A DNA stretch of 64,000 nucleotides. Source: Oscillospiraceae bacterium. Its GTDB lineage: Bacteria > Bacillota > Clostridia > Oscillospirales > Oscillospiraceae. The notes under the pieces were generated by a model. That model ran no database searches. It was not told the origin of the DNA and saw only the letters and a list, made by a program, of their open reading frames with translations. Both the position numbers and the translations under genes were made by a program. Positions within the stretch are counted from its first letter, which is position 1. Each line of letters begins with the position of its first letter. The DNA is taken from NCBI GenBank assembly GCA_902783035.1, contig CACZPK010000059.1:1-64000 (forward strand). The letters run 5' to 3'. Of this stretch, positions 7,968 through 16,653 are shown piece after piece.

Positions 7968-9890
7968 TTACTTGCTTTGAATGATCGCCGTGTTGGTGTT
8001 TTCGTCGTATCCGACGTTGTAGCCGAGGTACTCGCTCAGCTCGCGCAGTCCGAAGAAGTTAGAGCCGCCGATGTTGTATGCGGTGAGCGATACGGCCTTG
8101 CCGTCAATCTCAACGTGCTGGGGACTTCTCACAGCGCTTGCGGAATTGTCCTGAAAGTCTGCGCTGAGCGTGTCGTCGCAGGCTTCGCCCGTGGTGATGA
8201 CCACCGTGTTGCGTGCAGCGTCATAGCTAACGTGAAACTGTGAACTTGTGCCGCTGAGCAGCGCAGCGAGGTCACGGAGCTTGAAGAAGTTGGTGCCGCC
8301 GATGTTGTAAGCCTCACTCTTTTGCTCCGTGCCGTTGACCGTGAGCTTCTGCGGGGACAGCACCACATTGGGCTGGGTATTGTCGACGGGCGTCTGTGCA
8401 TCTCCGTCAGGCTTGTCGGGGGGCGTCTGACCGTCGCCGGGCATGCCGTTTTCACCGTTCGGCTTATCGGGAGGCGTCTGATTGTCGCCGGGTATGCCGT
8501 TTTCACCGTTCGGCTTGTCGGGGGGCGTCTGACCGTCGCCGGGCATGCCGCCTTCGCCATTCGGCATGGAAGGGGGCGTCTGAGCGTTGCCGGAATTGCT
8601 GCCGGTGCTCACAGCCGCGCCGCCGGCTTCGCCTGCGCCGGTGGTCAGCGTATAGCCGTTCGTGACGACGTTGCCGCTGCCCGCATTGGCAAGGCTGTAA
8701 ACATAGCTGTCGCCGGTCAGAGTGATCGTGCTGTCGGCGGAAAGCTCCACGACGATGCTCTTAGCGGTGTTGTCGCCGTTGATGGTGCCGGTGAAGTGGG
8801 ACCCGTTCTTGAGCACCAGGGTCAGCGTGGAGATGTTGTCAATATAGATATCGCCGCTGACCGTCTGGTTGTCGAGCGTCAGCGTGACATGGCCGCCGTT
8901 GGAACCGCTTGTGCCCCACGCACCCGTCTGCGCCCGCAGGAGCGCGCCGGAGGCGTCATTGTTGACGATGATGTTGTTCTTGAGCGTGATCGACGCGCTG
9001 TTGTTGGTGACAAAGAACACATCGCCGTTGTTGTTGATGATCGTGCTGCCCGTTGCGGTGAAGCTGCCGCCGCCGTTCGTGGCGTCGCCGGACATGGACT
9101 GGTAGAGGAAAATGCTCTTGTAGGTTGTGGACTTGCCGTTGGTCTTGTTGTTGTCGGCGGTCATCGTCGTACCGATGAGCGTTACGGAGTTGCCGCCCTC
9201 AACCACGACGCCCTCGGAAGTTGTCGCCGTCAGCTCTGCGTTTTTGACCGTGATGTCGGCGGTGGAGTAGATGACGGGCGAGCCGGTGCCGGAGGTCGTG
9301 TACTTGCCACCCGTGACGGTCAGCGTGCCGCCGCCGCGGTCGGAGCGGATCGCCGCCGCCGAATTGCCCGAGGTGGAGACGGTCAGATCGCTTGCGTTCA
9401 GTGTGCCGCCGCCCGTGACCATGATACCGCCGGAGTTGTTGGAGGACGTCTTAATCGTGGTGCCGGAAATGTTGATCGTGCCCGTACCGTAAGCGTAGAC
9501 GGCGTTGGCGTAGGAAGCGTCGGTTGTCACACTGCCGCCGGAGATGTTCAGCGTCGCGCCGTTTGTTGCAATCACAGCCGCGTTGGTGCCATAGAAGTCA
9601 TAGTCGTCGCTGCGCGTGCTCGGGCTGCCGCTCTTGGTAACGGCAGGATCGGTAATGGTGGATGTGCCGCCCGTCGCGAGCAATGCGTTCTGATTGGCGG
9701 TCGTGCTTGCATACGTTTGACCGCTCTGTGTCGAGGATTCGGTGATGGTTGTCGCGCCGTCGTAGGTGACGGAGGCGCTGCCCGAGCTCCCGCCTGACTG
9801 GTCGGGCGGTGCGGCGAGCGCCGCTGAGGTCAGCACAGAAAAGGAGAGAGCCGCCGAGAGAACGGCGCGAAGCATCTGGTTGTATTTCAT
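7968..9890 (-). CDS. Secreted beta-helix repeat protein with Pro/Gly linker and two copper-amine-oxidase-N-like domains
   Basis: Large exported protein, 640 aa. The ATG at 9890 (ribosome site AAAGGAT) opens a signal peptide ending near ALAAP. Residues about 40-430 are Ser/Thr/Gly/Asn-rich with repeating short beta strands (ITVKNAELTATTSEG, SITLKNNIIVNN), as in right-handed beta-helix adhesins and polysaccharide-active proteins. A 17-residue repeat (MPGDGQTPPDKPNGENG) forms a linker near 450-520. Two C-terminal copies of a YNIGGTNFFKLRDLA / YNIGGSNFFGLRELS module follow, typical of the copper amine oxidase N-terminal (stalk) domain. Likely extracellular and surface-associated; ligand or substrate unknown. 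Confidence 0.85.
   Translation of the reverse strand: MKYNQMLRAVLSAALSFSVLTSAALAAPPDQSGGSSGSASVTYDGATTITESSTQSGQTYASTTANQNALLATGGTSTITDPAVTKSGSPSTRSDDYDFYGTNAAVIATNGATLNISGGSVTTDASYANAVYAYGTGTINISGTTIKTSSNNSGGIMVTGGGTLNASDLTVSTSGNSAAAIRSDRGGGTLTVTGGKYTTSGTGSPVIYSTADITVKNAELTATTSEGVVVEGGNSVTLIGTTMTADNNKTNGKSTTYKSIFLYQSMSGDATNGGGSFTATGSTIINNNGDVFFVTNNSASITLKNNIIVNNDASGALLRAQTGAWGTSGSNGGHVTLTLDNQTVSGDIYIDNISTLTLVLKNGSHFTGTINGDNTAKSIVVELSADSTITLTGDSYVYSLANAGSGNVVTNGYTLTTGAGEAGGAAVSTGSNSGNAQTPPSMPNGEGGMPGDGQTPPDKPNGENGIPGDNQTPPDKPNGENGMPGDGQTPPDKPDGDAQTPVDNTQPNVVLSPQKLTVNGTEQKSEAYNIGGTNFFKLRDLAALLSGTSSQFHVSYDAARNTVVITTGEACDDTLSADFQDNSASAVRSPQHVEIDGKAVSLTAYNIGGSNFFGLRELSEYLGYNVGYDENTNTAIIQSK
8410..8582 (-). 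repeat. 51-bp tandem repeat in the secreted protein gene
   Basis: Units begin at 8410, 8461 and 8512, each 51 bp (17 codons), with a partial fourth from 8563. They encode the GDGQTPPDKPNGENGMP linker. Units differ by a few bases, including silent changes. Such arrays can vary in copy number by slippage. Confidence 0.92.
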
Positions 9891-10055
9891 GATATCGCAT
9901 CCTTTTGTTTTTTGTTTGGCCGTAAGGCTCTGGTACTGTATTCGGAGCGGGCGGAACAAAAAACGGGGTCGCATCAAAAAATCACGAAAAAATTTTGCGG
10001 CGATTTTGGGCTATCATGCGATGAAGACTGATTTGCACAAAAAAGCTGTGCCTTC

Positions 10056-11045
10056 TCAGTTATACAGCCCGGCAATCCCCGCGATATGCGCGCGCATCTG
10101 CGCAACCGCGCTTTCCGGTGCCAAAAGCTGTGCGTCTACGCCAAAACCGCACAGCCATGCAAAAAACTGCGGGCTGACGATCACATCGGCGCTGACGGTG
10201 AAGTGGGCGTCTCCGTCCGGAATGATGCTTACATCCTGTCCAAGCCGGTCGAGCACCGCGCCGACGAGGTGGTTTGCAAAACGCAGTCGGACGCGTTCCT
10301 CTGTGCCGGAGAACATGCCGAATACCTTGCGCGCATACACCGCCATATCCAGCGAGCGGTACGCCTCCGCACCGTCACGCGGTTCATCCGTCGCGGTGAT
10401 GTTCGTCATCTTGTCGACGCGGTAGTGGCGGATGGTGTCCGTATCCGTATCGTAGGCGACCATGTAGTAGTTCTCGTCGTCCCACGTCAGGGCGTAGGGG
10501 CTGACAACATAGTATGCGCCGTCCCGGCGATAGCGCCGCTCTTTTGTGACCGTATACTCAAAATACCGGAAACGGATTTTCTTGCCGCCGGAGATACCCG
10601 CATGGATCGCATCGACATTATAATAGATCGACTCGTTCATCGTTTTGACGCGGCCTGCAACAAAGACTTGACGCTGGAGCCTCTGCGCGTCGTAACTGCT
10701 GGCCAGCGTTTCAATCTTGCGGATGAGCGCGTTGGTTTTGCGCTGCGTGATGAATTTCGACGATTGTACGCTGTCCACCAGCAACTTCAGCTCCGGCAGT
10801 TCAAAACGGCGGGACGCAACGTAGTAGCCGAAAAGCTGTCCCGCTGCGACCTGTTCGATGTCCAATCCGTAGGTGCGAAGCGCCTCGATGTCATCGTAGA
10901 TGCTTTTGCGCTCTGCACGGATGTCATGCGTGGCGAGGTGGGCAATGAGCTGGCGCGTCGTGACGGGGTGCTCCGCGTCAGAGTATTGGAGCAGGTAGTC
11001 CATAATGTAGAGCAGCTTGAGCTTCTGCCCGGACGATCTCGGCAT
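10056..11045 (-). CDS. WYL-domain transcriptional regulator (YafY/DeoR-like HTH)
   Basis: DNA-binding regulator of 329 aa. The N-terminal winged helix spans about residues 8-60 (TTRQLIAHLATHDIRAERKS), and the WYL ligand-sensing domain includes YYVVSPYALTWDDENYYMVA near residue 185 and the conserved HYRVDKM segment. A C-terminal extension resembles the WCX domain. Ligand unknown; WYL proteins respond to nucleotides or nucleic acids in studied cases. It is divergent from the two small genes at 11161 and 11501, which are natural candidates for its regulon. Confidence 0.9.
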   Translation of the reverse strand: MPRSSGQKLKLLYIMDYLLQYSDAEHPVTTRQLIAHLATHDIRAERKSIYDDIEALRTYGLDIEQVAAGQLFGYYVASRRFELPELKLLVDSVQSSKFITQRKTNALIRKIETLASSYDAQRLQRQVFVAGRVKTMNESIYYNVDAIHAGISGGKKIRFRYFEYTVTKERRYRRDGAYYVVSPYALTWDDENYYMVAYDTDTDTIRHYRVDKMTNITATDEPRDGAEAYRSLDMAVYARKVFGMFSGTEERVRLRFANHLVGAVLDRLGQDVSIIPDGDAHFTVSADVIVSPQFFAWLCGFGVDAQLLAPESAVAQMRAHIAGIAGLYN

Positions 11046-11160
11046 AATACAGTTCCTCCTTGTCCTGTTTATCGTACAGATATGCTGTTAGGATGAGTAT
11101 AACAAAGAAAGGCGCGAACCGTCAAGAGCGGATCGCGCGGGAAGAGGGAGGTCTTTATCA

Positions 11161-11484
11161 ATGACTGAAGAGCGCCTGGAACAGAGACTGGAGGACCTGA
11201 ACGGACGGCTTGCGGAGCTGACGGAGCGGCTGCCGGAGAGCTGCATGGACGAGAAATATGACCGGCGTGTCTGCGCACGGCTCACGGGTGATGTGGCGGA
11301 GGCCGTGATCCCGGCGCACCTGTTCACCGTTGAAGATGTGCTGACGGCAATACGGCGGGTGCGGGCACGTCTGGATGCCCTGCGCTGTGTAGAAAAGTAC
11401 GCGGCAGAGAACCACGCCGAAGCAATCCCCGGACAGCTCATTTTCCCGGGCTTTGCCGACGCTGGCATGAAACTTGCGTCGTGA
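11161..11484 (+). CDS. Small hypothetical protein, coiled-coil N-terminus
   Basis: 107-aa soluble protein that I do not recognise. It begins with a charged amphipathic helix (EERLEQRLEDLNGRLAELTE) likely to form a coiled coil, then a second helical part. GGGAGG precedes the ATG at 11161. It is divergent from the WYL regulator and followed 16 nt later by the small membrane protein gene, suggesting a two-gene unit. Confidence 0.7.
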   Translation: MTEERLEQRLEDLNGRLAELTERLPESCMDEKYDRRVCARLTGDVAEAVIPAHLFTVEDVLTAIRRVRARLDALRCVEKYAAENHAEAIPGQLIFPGFADAGMKLAS

Positions 11485-11500
11485 GGAAGGGGGCAGGGAC

Positions 11501-11665
11501 ATGACGCCAATGGTGTTGGCGCTGACGCTGCTGGGTGTCGGCTATGTTACGAAGCTGCTGGTGCGATTTCTGATCTGGCTGGACGATGCGGACAGGCCGG
11601 AGGAGACGTCCGCGGTTCCAGCGGAGAATTTGAAAGCAATGTCCGGCCGCCGCAGCGCGGCATGA
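11501..11665 (+). CDS. Small single-span membrane protein with WLD motif
   Basis: 54-aa protein with one N-terminal transmembrane helix (about residues 4-26) followed by WLDDADRP and a short polar tail. The ATG at 11501 follows AAGGGGG. It resembles the 40-aa protein encoded at 29649-29771: both have M-T at 1-2, L at 6, G-V-G at 12-14 and W-L-D at 26-28, with the helix and motif in exact register, so the two are probably paralogues. Function unknown. Confidence 0.65.
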   Translation: MTPMVLALTLLGVGYVTKLLVRFLIWLDDADRPEETSAVPAENLKAMSGRRSAA

Positions 11666-11668
11666 TTA

Positions 11669-11702
11669 AAAAATCGCCCCTCCAAATGGAAAGGGCGATT
11701 TT
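11669..11702. terminator. Bidirectional terminator between the small membrane protein and prsW
   Basis: AAAATCGCCC (11670-11679) pairs with GGGCGATTTT (11693-11702). On the minus strand, six T residues follow, so it best serves prsW; it can also stop transcription from the left. Confidence 0.85.
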
Positions 11703-11716
11703 GCTGCAATGCTATC

Positions 11717-12784
11717 TCAGAAAGGGGCGCCGACGGGCGTATTCATCTGTTCCTGCGCATAGATTGCCTCATCGCGCTGGGCGAGGCGCCACACCAGCAC
11801 GAAGACCACCGCGTTGAGAATGAAGACATAGCCGTAAAACAGCAGGAAGGCGAGGTCGCTTTCCCCGAAGTTGGCAAAGAAATCGTAGAAACCATGCTCT
11901 GCGATGGGAGCGAGCAGGGCGAACAAAAGATTTTTGCGTGCGCCGGCATGGTTGCCGCGGCCCTCCATGAGCTTTGCCTTGCCATAGAAAATACCCATCA
12001 GGATGCCGTCCACGCAGTGTCCGGGCACCGAGCTGACCATGCGTGTGAGCGCGACGCTGAAACCGTAGCTGTCAATGTAGGCGAAGTTTTCAAACGCCGC
12101 AAAGCCCAGCGCCGTTACGGCAGCGTAGACCACGCCGTCAAAACGGTAGTTGAATGCACTGTGGCGCCAGGTGAACTTCTTGAGCACGCAGAATTTGAAC
12201 AGCTCCTCCACCAGCGCGACGCACAACAGGTTGTCCACGATGTGGAAAAGCACTGTGTCCTCATCCAGAAAGACCAGTGCCACGCTCTCCATCGCAAGCT
12301 CCACATAGGCGACGATGAGCATGGTCAGCAGACCTTCCACGAAAAAGAGCTTGAGCAGCAGGCTCACAGGTTCTTTTTCTATGGTGTCGAGATTGAACAG
12401 GTAGACGATCAGTACCACCGTCGGCACAAGACCGACAAGCTGCGCCGTCATCATGTCCGCTTCCACGGTATCGCCGATGCCGGCAAAGATGAAAAACAGG
12501 ACCGCCTGCATGACCGTCAGCAGTGTGACGAAGAGAACATTGATGCGCCGTGCGCCCGGATAGAGGGGCGAGCGCTTGCCGCGGCTGTGCCACGGCACCT
12601 TCGCCTGCACTTTCTGAAGCGGTTCCTGATACATACCCTGCGGATATTCCGGCGGCTGTACGGGCTGCTGCACAGGCGGCTGTACGGGCTGCTGATAGGC
12701 CGTCGGCTGCATGACCTGCGTGCCGCAAGCCGGGCAGAAGCGGCTGCCATCCGGAATCTGGCTGCCGCATTTCGAACAAAACAT
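11717..12784 (-). CDS. prsW: PrsW-type intramembrane metalloprotease with N-terminal zinc ribbon
   Basis: Membrane protease family of B. subtilis PrsW, which cleaves the anti-sigma factor RsiW; 355 aa. The start carries a zinc ribbon (CSKCGSQIPDG ... CPACG), then a Gln/Pro-rich linker and about eight membrane helices. All family motifs are visible: EELFK near residue 200, FDGVVYAAVTALGFAAFEN near 225, PGHCVDGILMG near 262 and EHGFYDF near 300. The substrate cannot be predicted; no anti-sigma gene is adjacent. It lies 20 nt downstream of the frameshifted gene at 12804-13839 and may share its transcript. Confidence 0.92.
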   Translation of the reverse strand: MFCSKCGSQIPDGSRFCPACGTQVMQPTAYQQPVQPPVQQPVQPPEYPQGMYQEPLQKVQAKVPWHSRGKRSPLYPGARRINVLFVTLLTVMQAVLFFIFAGIGDTVEADMMTAQLVGLVPTVVLIVYLFNLDTIEKEPVSLLLKLFFVEGLLTMLIVAYVELAMESVALVFLDEDTVLFHIVDNLLCVALVEELFKFCVLKKFTWRHSAFNYRFDGVVYAAVTALGFAAFENFAYIDSYGFSVALTRMVSSVPGHCVDGILMGIFYGKAKLMEGRGNHAGARKNLLFALLAPIAEHGFYDFFANFGESDLAFLLFYGYVFILNAVVFVLVWRLAQRDEAIYAQEQMNTPVGAPF

Positions 12785-12803
12785 TTTCTGGGTTCCTCCT
12801 CTT

Positions 12804-13839
12804 TCAGATGAAATATGGTTTCAGCATTGCCTCCAGGGCGTGCGTATCCATGCTGTACTGTTCCTCCAGACGCTCGGCAAAACTGACAAACGCGCGGCAC
12901 ATCATCGGATGGGTGGCGGTGAAGGTGAGCGGTTGTGAGGCGACGAGACAGTTGAACTGAGCCGCCTGCTCCGAAGCCGAGAGACGGATCTGCGTGAACG
13001 GGGCGTCGGCAAGCGGGTAGAAACGGTAGTAGGGGTGATCCTGCATGAGCGAAAGAATGCTGCGCAGATGATGGGCGTATTCTTCCGGCGTGTAGAACAG
13101 CGCGGCACGGAACAGCGGCCGGCTGTTGCGAAGCAGTTCCTTGTAGAAGCGGCGGAAATAGGCAAGCTTTTCCTCCTGCGTGTGGTAACTGTAGCGCGTC
13201 TCGTTTTCGCCGCCGATCACAAAACTCGCTTCGATGCAGGCGTCCTCCGGCTCAAGAAACTGCGTGTGGAAAAAGCGCTCACCGCCCGGCTTGAGGCAGT
13301 ACCAGCTTTCGATGTTGCCTGAGACATAGAGGGGCAGCCAGGCGCGGATCGCGGCGAGCATCTCGCCCAGACCACGGTCAACATTGTGAATGATCTGGAT
13401 TTTGCCGCCGCTGTTGACATAGGCGCTCATGAGCGATACCCAGCGCATGGCAAAATCGCGGTCTTCGACCATCCATGCCATGTTCTGGTCGGAATATAGC
13501 AGCAATTGGGGCTTTTTGTTTTGGATAGCAGCATACAGAAACCGCAGTATTGCGCGCCGCAAACCGGCAATGCCAACGTAGACAGTTGACGTGTCGTCTG
13601 CGGCGTCGCCCACGGCTTCCTCCGGCGAGAGCAAAGGCATCGACATGTCCGGCGAAAAGGAATCCACGTCGTCGAGGAAAGTTTCGATCAGCGAGGTGTC
13701 CATCACCCGGAACGTGCGCAGCCATTTCTCCAGACGCTGCGTACAGGCGGCCTCGTCGGCCAGCTCTTCTTCCGTTGCGCCGATGAACTGCGCAAGCGCA
13801 AACTTCGTCAAGCAGGGCGTTGAGTCGTTCAGGAAACAT
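12804..13839 (-). pseudogene. Frameshifted regulator-like protein of unknown function
   Basis: The long frame (about 340 codons) opens only with a TTG at 13844, one base after the ribosome site, so that start cannot be used. The good start, GGGAGG and a 6-nt spacer to ATG at 13839, begins MFPERLNALLDEV in a different frame. That is a typical opening of Xre-type proteins, and it flows into the long frame at ALAQFIGATEEELADE if one base is added near 13805-13820. So the gene is probably one reading frame broken by a single-base deletion or a sequence error. The body (IAGLRRAILRFLYAA, IQIIHNVDRGLGEMLAA) is soluble and resembles regulator-linked sensor parts found in Clostridia, with no catalytic motif I can name. 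Confidence 0.6.
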
Positions 13840-13871
13840 GACAAGCCTCCCTTGCATTACGCTAGTGGCAT

Positions 13872-13899
13872 CTTATACAAAAATATTATAATATGTCAA
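13872..13899 (-). promoter_or_regulatory. Sigma-A-type promoter for the frameshifted gene and prsW
   Basis: On the minus strand TTGACA (13899-13894), a 16-bp spacer and TATAAG (13877-13872), ending about 33 nt before the ATG at 13839. Confidence 0.65.
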
Positions 13900-13942
13900 T
13901 AGTCAAAACAAAATAGTGCCAGCGGATTTGCCATTGCCAAAA

Positions 13943-13976
13943 TTTGACACAGACATCGTTTTGAGATGTTGTCAAA
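13943..13976. promoter_or_regulatory. Inverted repeat, possible operator
   Basis: TTTGACA (13943-13949) is repeated in inverse as TGTCAAA (13970-13976), with a second inner pair ACATC / GATGT. It lies upstream of both the regulator-like gene and the DUF1538 gene. It could be a protein-binding site or an RNA hairpin; it has no U-run. Confidence 0.5.
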
Positions 13977-14132
13977 GTTTAAACCGTACGAATTGTTGCG
14001 TATTTGCATAAATAATCCGTTAAAAATTTGCACTTTGCCTTCGACCGGCTGGGGCCTCGGACGGACAGAAACGGTGTGCCGCGCGGTGTGGGCTGCGGGG
14101 GAGAGGTGCGAACAATGGCACGGGAGACACAC

Positions 14133-14161
14133 TTGACCGCCTTGCAAAATCCCCGTATAAT
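14133..14161 (+). promoter_or_regulatory. Strong sigma-A-type promoter of the DUF1538-PII operon
   Basis: TTGACC (14133-14138), exactly 17 bp, then a consensus TATAAT (14156-14161). The ATG of the DUF1538 gene is 48 nt downstream. Confidence 0.85.
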
Positions 14162-14208
14162 AGCCGTAAAATATGTACGGGCCCGGAAGGGGCGGGAAAG
14201 CAGGGAAT

Positions 14209-15744
14209 ATGTACCGGTCAAAGCTGCGGGAAAAATTGGACGAGGCGCTCGGAGCCGTGCTGCCGATCATTGCGATCGTGCTGGTGCTGTCGCTGACCAT
14301 TGCGCCGATGACGAGCAACGTGCTGCTGGCGTTTCTGCTCGGCGGCGTGCTGCTGGTGGCGGGGATGATGTTTTTCACCCTCGGCGCGGAGCTTGCCATG
14401 GAACCGATGGGAAAACAGGTGGGCGGACGCATCACGCGTACACGAAAACTTGGCCTCATACTTGCCATGGGTTTCTTGCTCGGCGCGCTCATCACCGTGT
14501 CGGAGCCGGATTTGCAGGTGCTTGCCTCACAGGTGCAGTCCATTCCGAATACCGTGTTGATTTTTTCGGTTGCGGGCGGTGTGGGCGTGTTTCTCGCGTT
14601 GGCGCTGCTGCGCATGCTGCTGGCCGTGAAGCTGCGTACGCTGCTGCTGATATTTTACGCGGCAGTGCTGGTGCTTGCTTTTACCGCACCGGTGGATTTC
14701 CTTGCCGTGGCGTTTGACGCGGGCGGCGTGACGACGGGGCCGATGACCGTACCCTTCATTCTTGCCTTCGGCGTGGGCATTTCCGCCATCCGCAGCGACA
14801 GCAGCGCCCAGGAGGACAGCTTTGGCCTGATCGCGCTGTGCTCGGTGGGACCGGTGCTGGCGGTGTTGCTGCTCAGTATGATCTACCGGCCGGACGGCGC
14901 GGGCTACAGCGCCGTCGTCGTGCCGGATTTCAGCGATACCGTCGAGCTGCGCACGCTCTTTACGCAGGCGCTGCCGACCTATTTGGTCGAGATCGGGCGT
15001 GCGCTGCTGCCCATTATCGCGTTTTTCGGCGTTTTTCAGGCGCTGGGGTTGCAACTGGGTAAAAAAACGCTCGCACGCATCGGTGTGGGACTGCTTTACA
15101 CCTATGTCGGCCTGGTGCTTTTTCTCACCGGCGTAAATGTCGGTTTCATGCCCGCGGGTACTTATCTCGGCAAAACGCTGGCGGGACTGCCGTTCCGCTG
15201 GATCGTTATTCCGGTGGGCATGCTCATCGGTTACTACATCGTCAAGGCGGAGCCGGCGGTTTACGTCCTCATGAAACAGGTCGAGGAGCTGACCAACGGC
15301 GCGGTCACGGGCAAGACGCTTCAGCGCAGCCTTTCCATCGGCGTATCGGTATCGGTGGGGCTGGCGCTCTTTCGCGTGCTGACGGGGCTTTCCATTCTGG
15401 CGTTTATCGTTCCGGGCTATCTGCTGGCCATGGGCCTGAGCTTTGCCGTGCCGGATCTTTTTACCGCGATCGCCTTTGACTCCGGCGGCGTGGCGTCCGG
15501 CCCCATGACGGCGACGTTTCTGCTGCCGCTGGCGACGGGGGCGACGCTGGCCGTGGGCGGCAATGTTGTGACGGATGCGTTCGGCGTGGTGGCGATGGTC
15601 GCCATGACGCCGCTGATTGCCATTCAGCTGCTTGGCGTGAGTTATCGCATCGGCGCGGCGCGGCGTGAGGCGTCGGTGATGGAGAGCGAAGGCGTGGACG
15701 CGAAGCTGGATTGGCTGGACGACTACGAGATCATCGCGCTGTGA
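14209..15744 (+). CDS. DUF1538 family integral membrane protein (two repeats)
   Basis: Polytopic membrane protein of 511 aa with an internal duplication: the motif DAGGVTTGPMTVPF near residue 180 recurs as DSGGVASGPMTATF near 425, each in a similar set of helices (about six per half). This is the DUF1538 layout, a family thought to be transporters but not characterised. I chose ATG 14209 (MYRSKLREK, GCAGGGA upstream) over 14173, which would start only 11 nt after the -10 box. The PII-like gene follows 13 nt later, so the pair is likely a transporter with its own regulator. Confidence 0.9.
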   Translation: MYRSKLREKLDEALGAVLPIIAIVLVLSLTIAPMTSNVLLAFLLGGVLLVAGMMFFTLGAELAMEPMGKQVGGRITRTRKLGLILAMGFLLGALITVSEPDLQVLASQVQSIPNTVLIFSVAGGVGVFLALALLRMLLAVKLRTLLLIFYAAVLVLAFTAPVDFLAVAFDAGGVTTGPMTVPFILAFGVGISAIRSDSSAQEDSFGLIALCSVGPVLAVLLLSMIYRPDGAGYSAVVVPDFSDTVELRTLFTQALPTYLVEIGRALLPIIAFFGVFQALGLQLGKKTLARIGVGLLYTYVGLVLFLTGVNVGFMPAGTYLGKTLAGLPFRWIVIPVGMLIGYYIVKAEPAVYVLMKQVEELTNGAVTGKTLQRSLSIGVSVSVGLALFRVLTGLSILAFIVPGYLLAMGLSFAVPDLFTAIAFDSGGVASGPMTATFLLPLATGATLAVGGNVVTDAFGVVAMVAMTPLIAIQLLGVSYRIGAARREASVMESEGVDAKLDWLDDYEIIAL

Positions 15745-15757
15745 GGGGGGATAGCCA

Positions 15758-16510
15758 ATGTCTGAACTATATCTGCTGACCACCATCGCGGAGCGCCGGC
15801 TGCTGCCGAAGTTCGTTTCGCTGTACCGGGAAAAGGGAATCCGGGTGGGCTGCATCTCGCTGGGGCATGGCACCGTTCCGCCTACAGGCGCGGAACGCTT
15901 CCTGAACAGCACGGAAAAGGCGGTGTGTTTCTCACTCGTCACCCCGGGGACATGGAAAGCGGCAAAGCACGCTCTGCGGCAGAACTTACAGATCGATGTG
16001 CCCGGCGTGGGCATTGCCTTTCTCATACCGATGAGCAGTATCGGCGGGCGGCGTGAGCTGGCGCTCATGACCGACGGGCAGGATTTTCAAAGAGGGGAGG
16101 AAAGTGCGATGAAAGGGACGAAGCGCGAGCTGATAGTTGTCATCGCCAATCAGGGTTACAACGAGCTGGTCATGGAGGCGGCACGCGCGGCAGGCGCCTA
16201 CGGCGGCACCATCGTCCACGCCCGCGGCACGGGCATGGAGCGCGCGGAGAAATTCCTCGGCATTTCCCTCGCTTCGGAAAAGGATATGATCTTCATCGTC
16301 GTCAAGACGAACCAGCGTGACCTGATTATGCAAAAGATCATGCTGCAGGCGGGCATGGAGACCCCGGCGAAGGCGATCGCATTTTCCCTGCCCGTTACGG
16401 ACACGGCGGGGCTGCGCCTGTTCGATGACGAGGAGGCGGAGCAGCCGGATGCGGCGGAGCGGCAAGACGCGGCGGAACCGGCGGGCGCGGGGCAGTCAGC
16501 GGACGTCTGA
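15758..16510 (+). CDS. Tandem PII-like (GlnB-fold) regulatory protein
   Basis: 250-aa protein built from two PII-like domains. Domain one covers about residues 1-97 (MSELYLLTTIAERRLL, ISLGHGT). Domain two covers about 118-220 and is closer to classical PII: RELIVVIANQGYNELVMEAA, the GGTIVHARGTG loop and the IVVKTNQRDLIMQ strand-helix. The C-terminus is a low-complexity acidic tail rich in Ala, Glu and Asp. AGGGGGGA precedes the ATG. PII proteins sense small nucleotides and bind membrane transporters; by analogy this one probably gates the adjacent DUF1538 protein. Ligand unknown. Confidence 0.85.
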   Translation: MSELYLLTTIAERRLLPKFVSLYREKGIRVGCISLGHGTVPPTGAERFLNSTEKAVCFSLVTPGTWKAAKHALRQNLQIDVPGVGIAFLIPMSSIGGRRELALMTDGQDFQRGEESAMKGTKRELIVVIANQGYNELVMEAARAAGAYGGTIVHARGTGMERAEKFLGISLASEKDMIFIVVKTNQRDLIMQKIMLQAGMETPAKAIAFSLPVTDTAGLRLFDDEEAEQPDAAERQDAAEPAGAGQSADV

Positions 16511-16538
16511 GAGTCCCGGACACAATTTGCACAGGCAC

Positions 16539-16563
16539 AAGGCGGCGTGAAAGCGCCGCTTTT
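16539..16563 (+). terminator. Terminator after the DUF1538-PII operon
   Basis: GGCGGCG / CGCCGC stem with loop TGAAAG, followed by TTTT. Confidence 0.7.
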
Positions 16564-16577
16564 GAGCAATGCTCCCA

Positions 16578-16606
16578 TTGCAAAGCCGCCGTTTTTGCGG
16601 TATACT
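16578..16606 (+). promoter_or_regulatory. Promoter of the CofE-like gene
   Basis: TTGCAA (16578-16583), 17 bp, TATACT (16601-16606); the ATG is at 16654 with GAGGAGG upstream. Confidence 0.7.
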
Positions 16607-16653
16607 CCTTTCGTTCCGGTTATTTTTTACTCGTACAGAGGAGGACATCCAAC

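Larger units (their letters stand above)
13860..14208. other. Divergent control region without a gene
   Basis: This 349-nt stretch holds the two outward promoters (13872-13899 and 14133-14161) and the inverted repeat at 13943-13976. I see no credible coding frame. Confidence 0.7.

Noticed and set aside
7609..7980. Plus-strand frame after the GIY-YIG gene
   Set aside because: It reads through a strong terminator and has no ribosome site.
11085..11160. Possible LexA box before the small membrane protein pair, by analogy with 29790
   Set aside because: GAAC occurs at 11117 but is not followed by GTTC at the right spacing; no match to the core.
13896..14615. Minus-strand frame across the DUF1538 promoter region
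   Set aside because: Ser/Thr-rich shadow frame with no ribosome site, overlapping two promoters and the start of a membrane protein gene.
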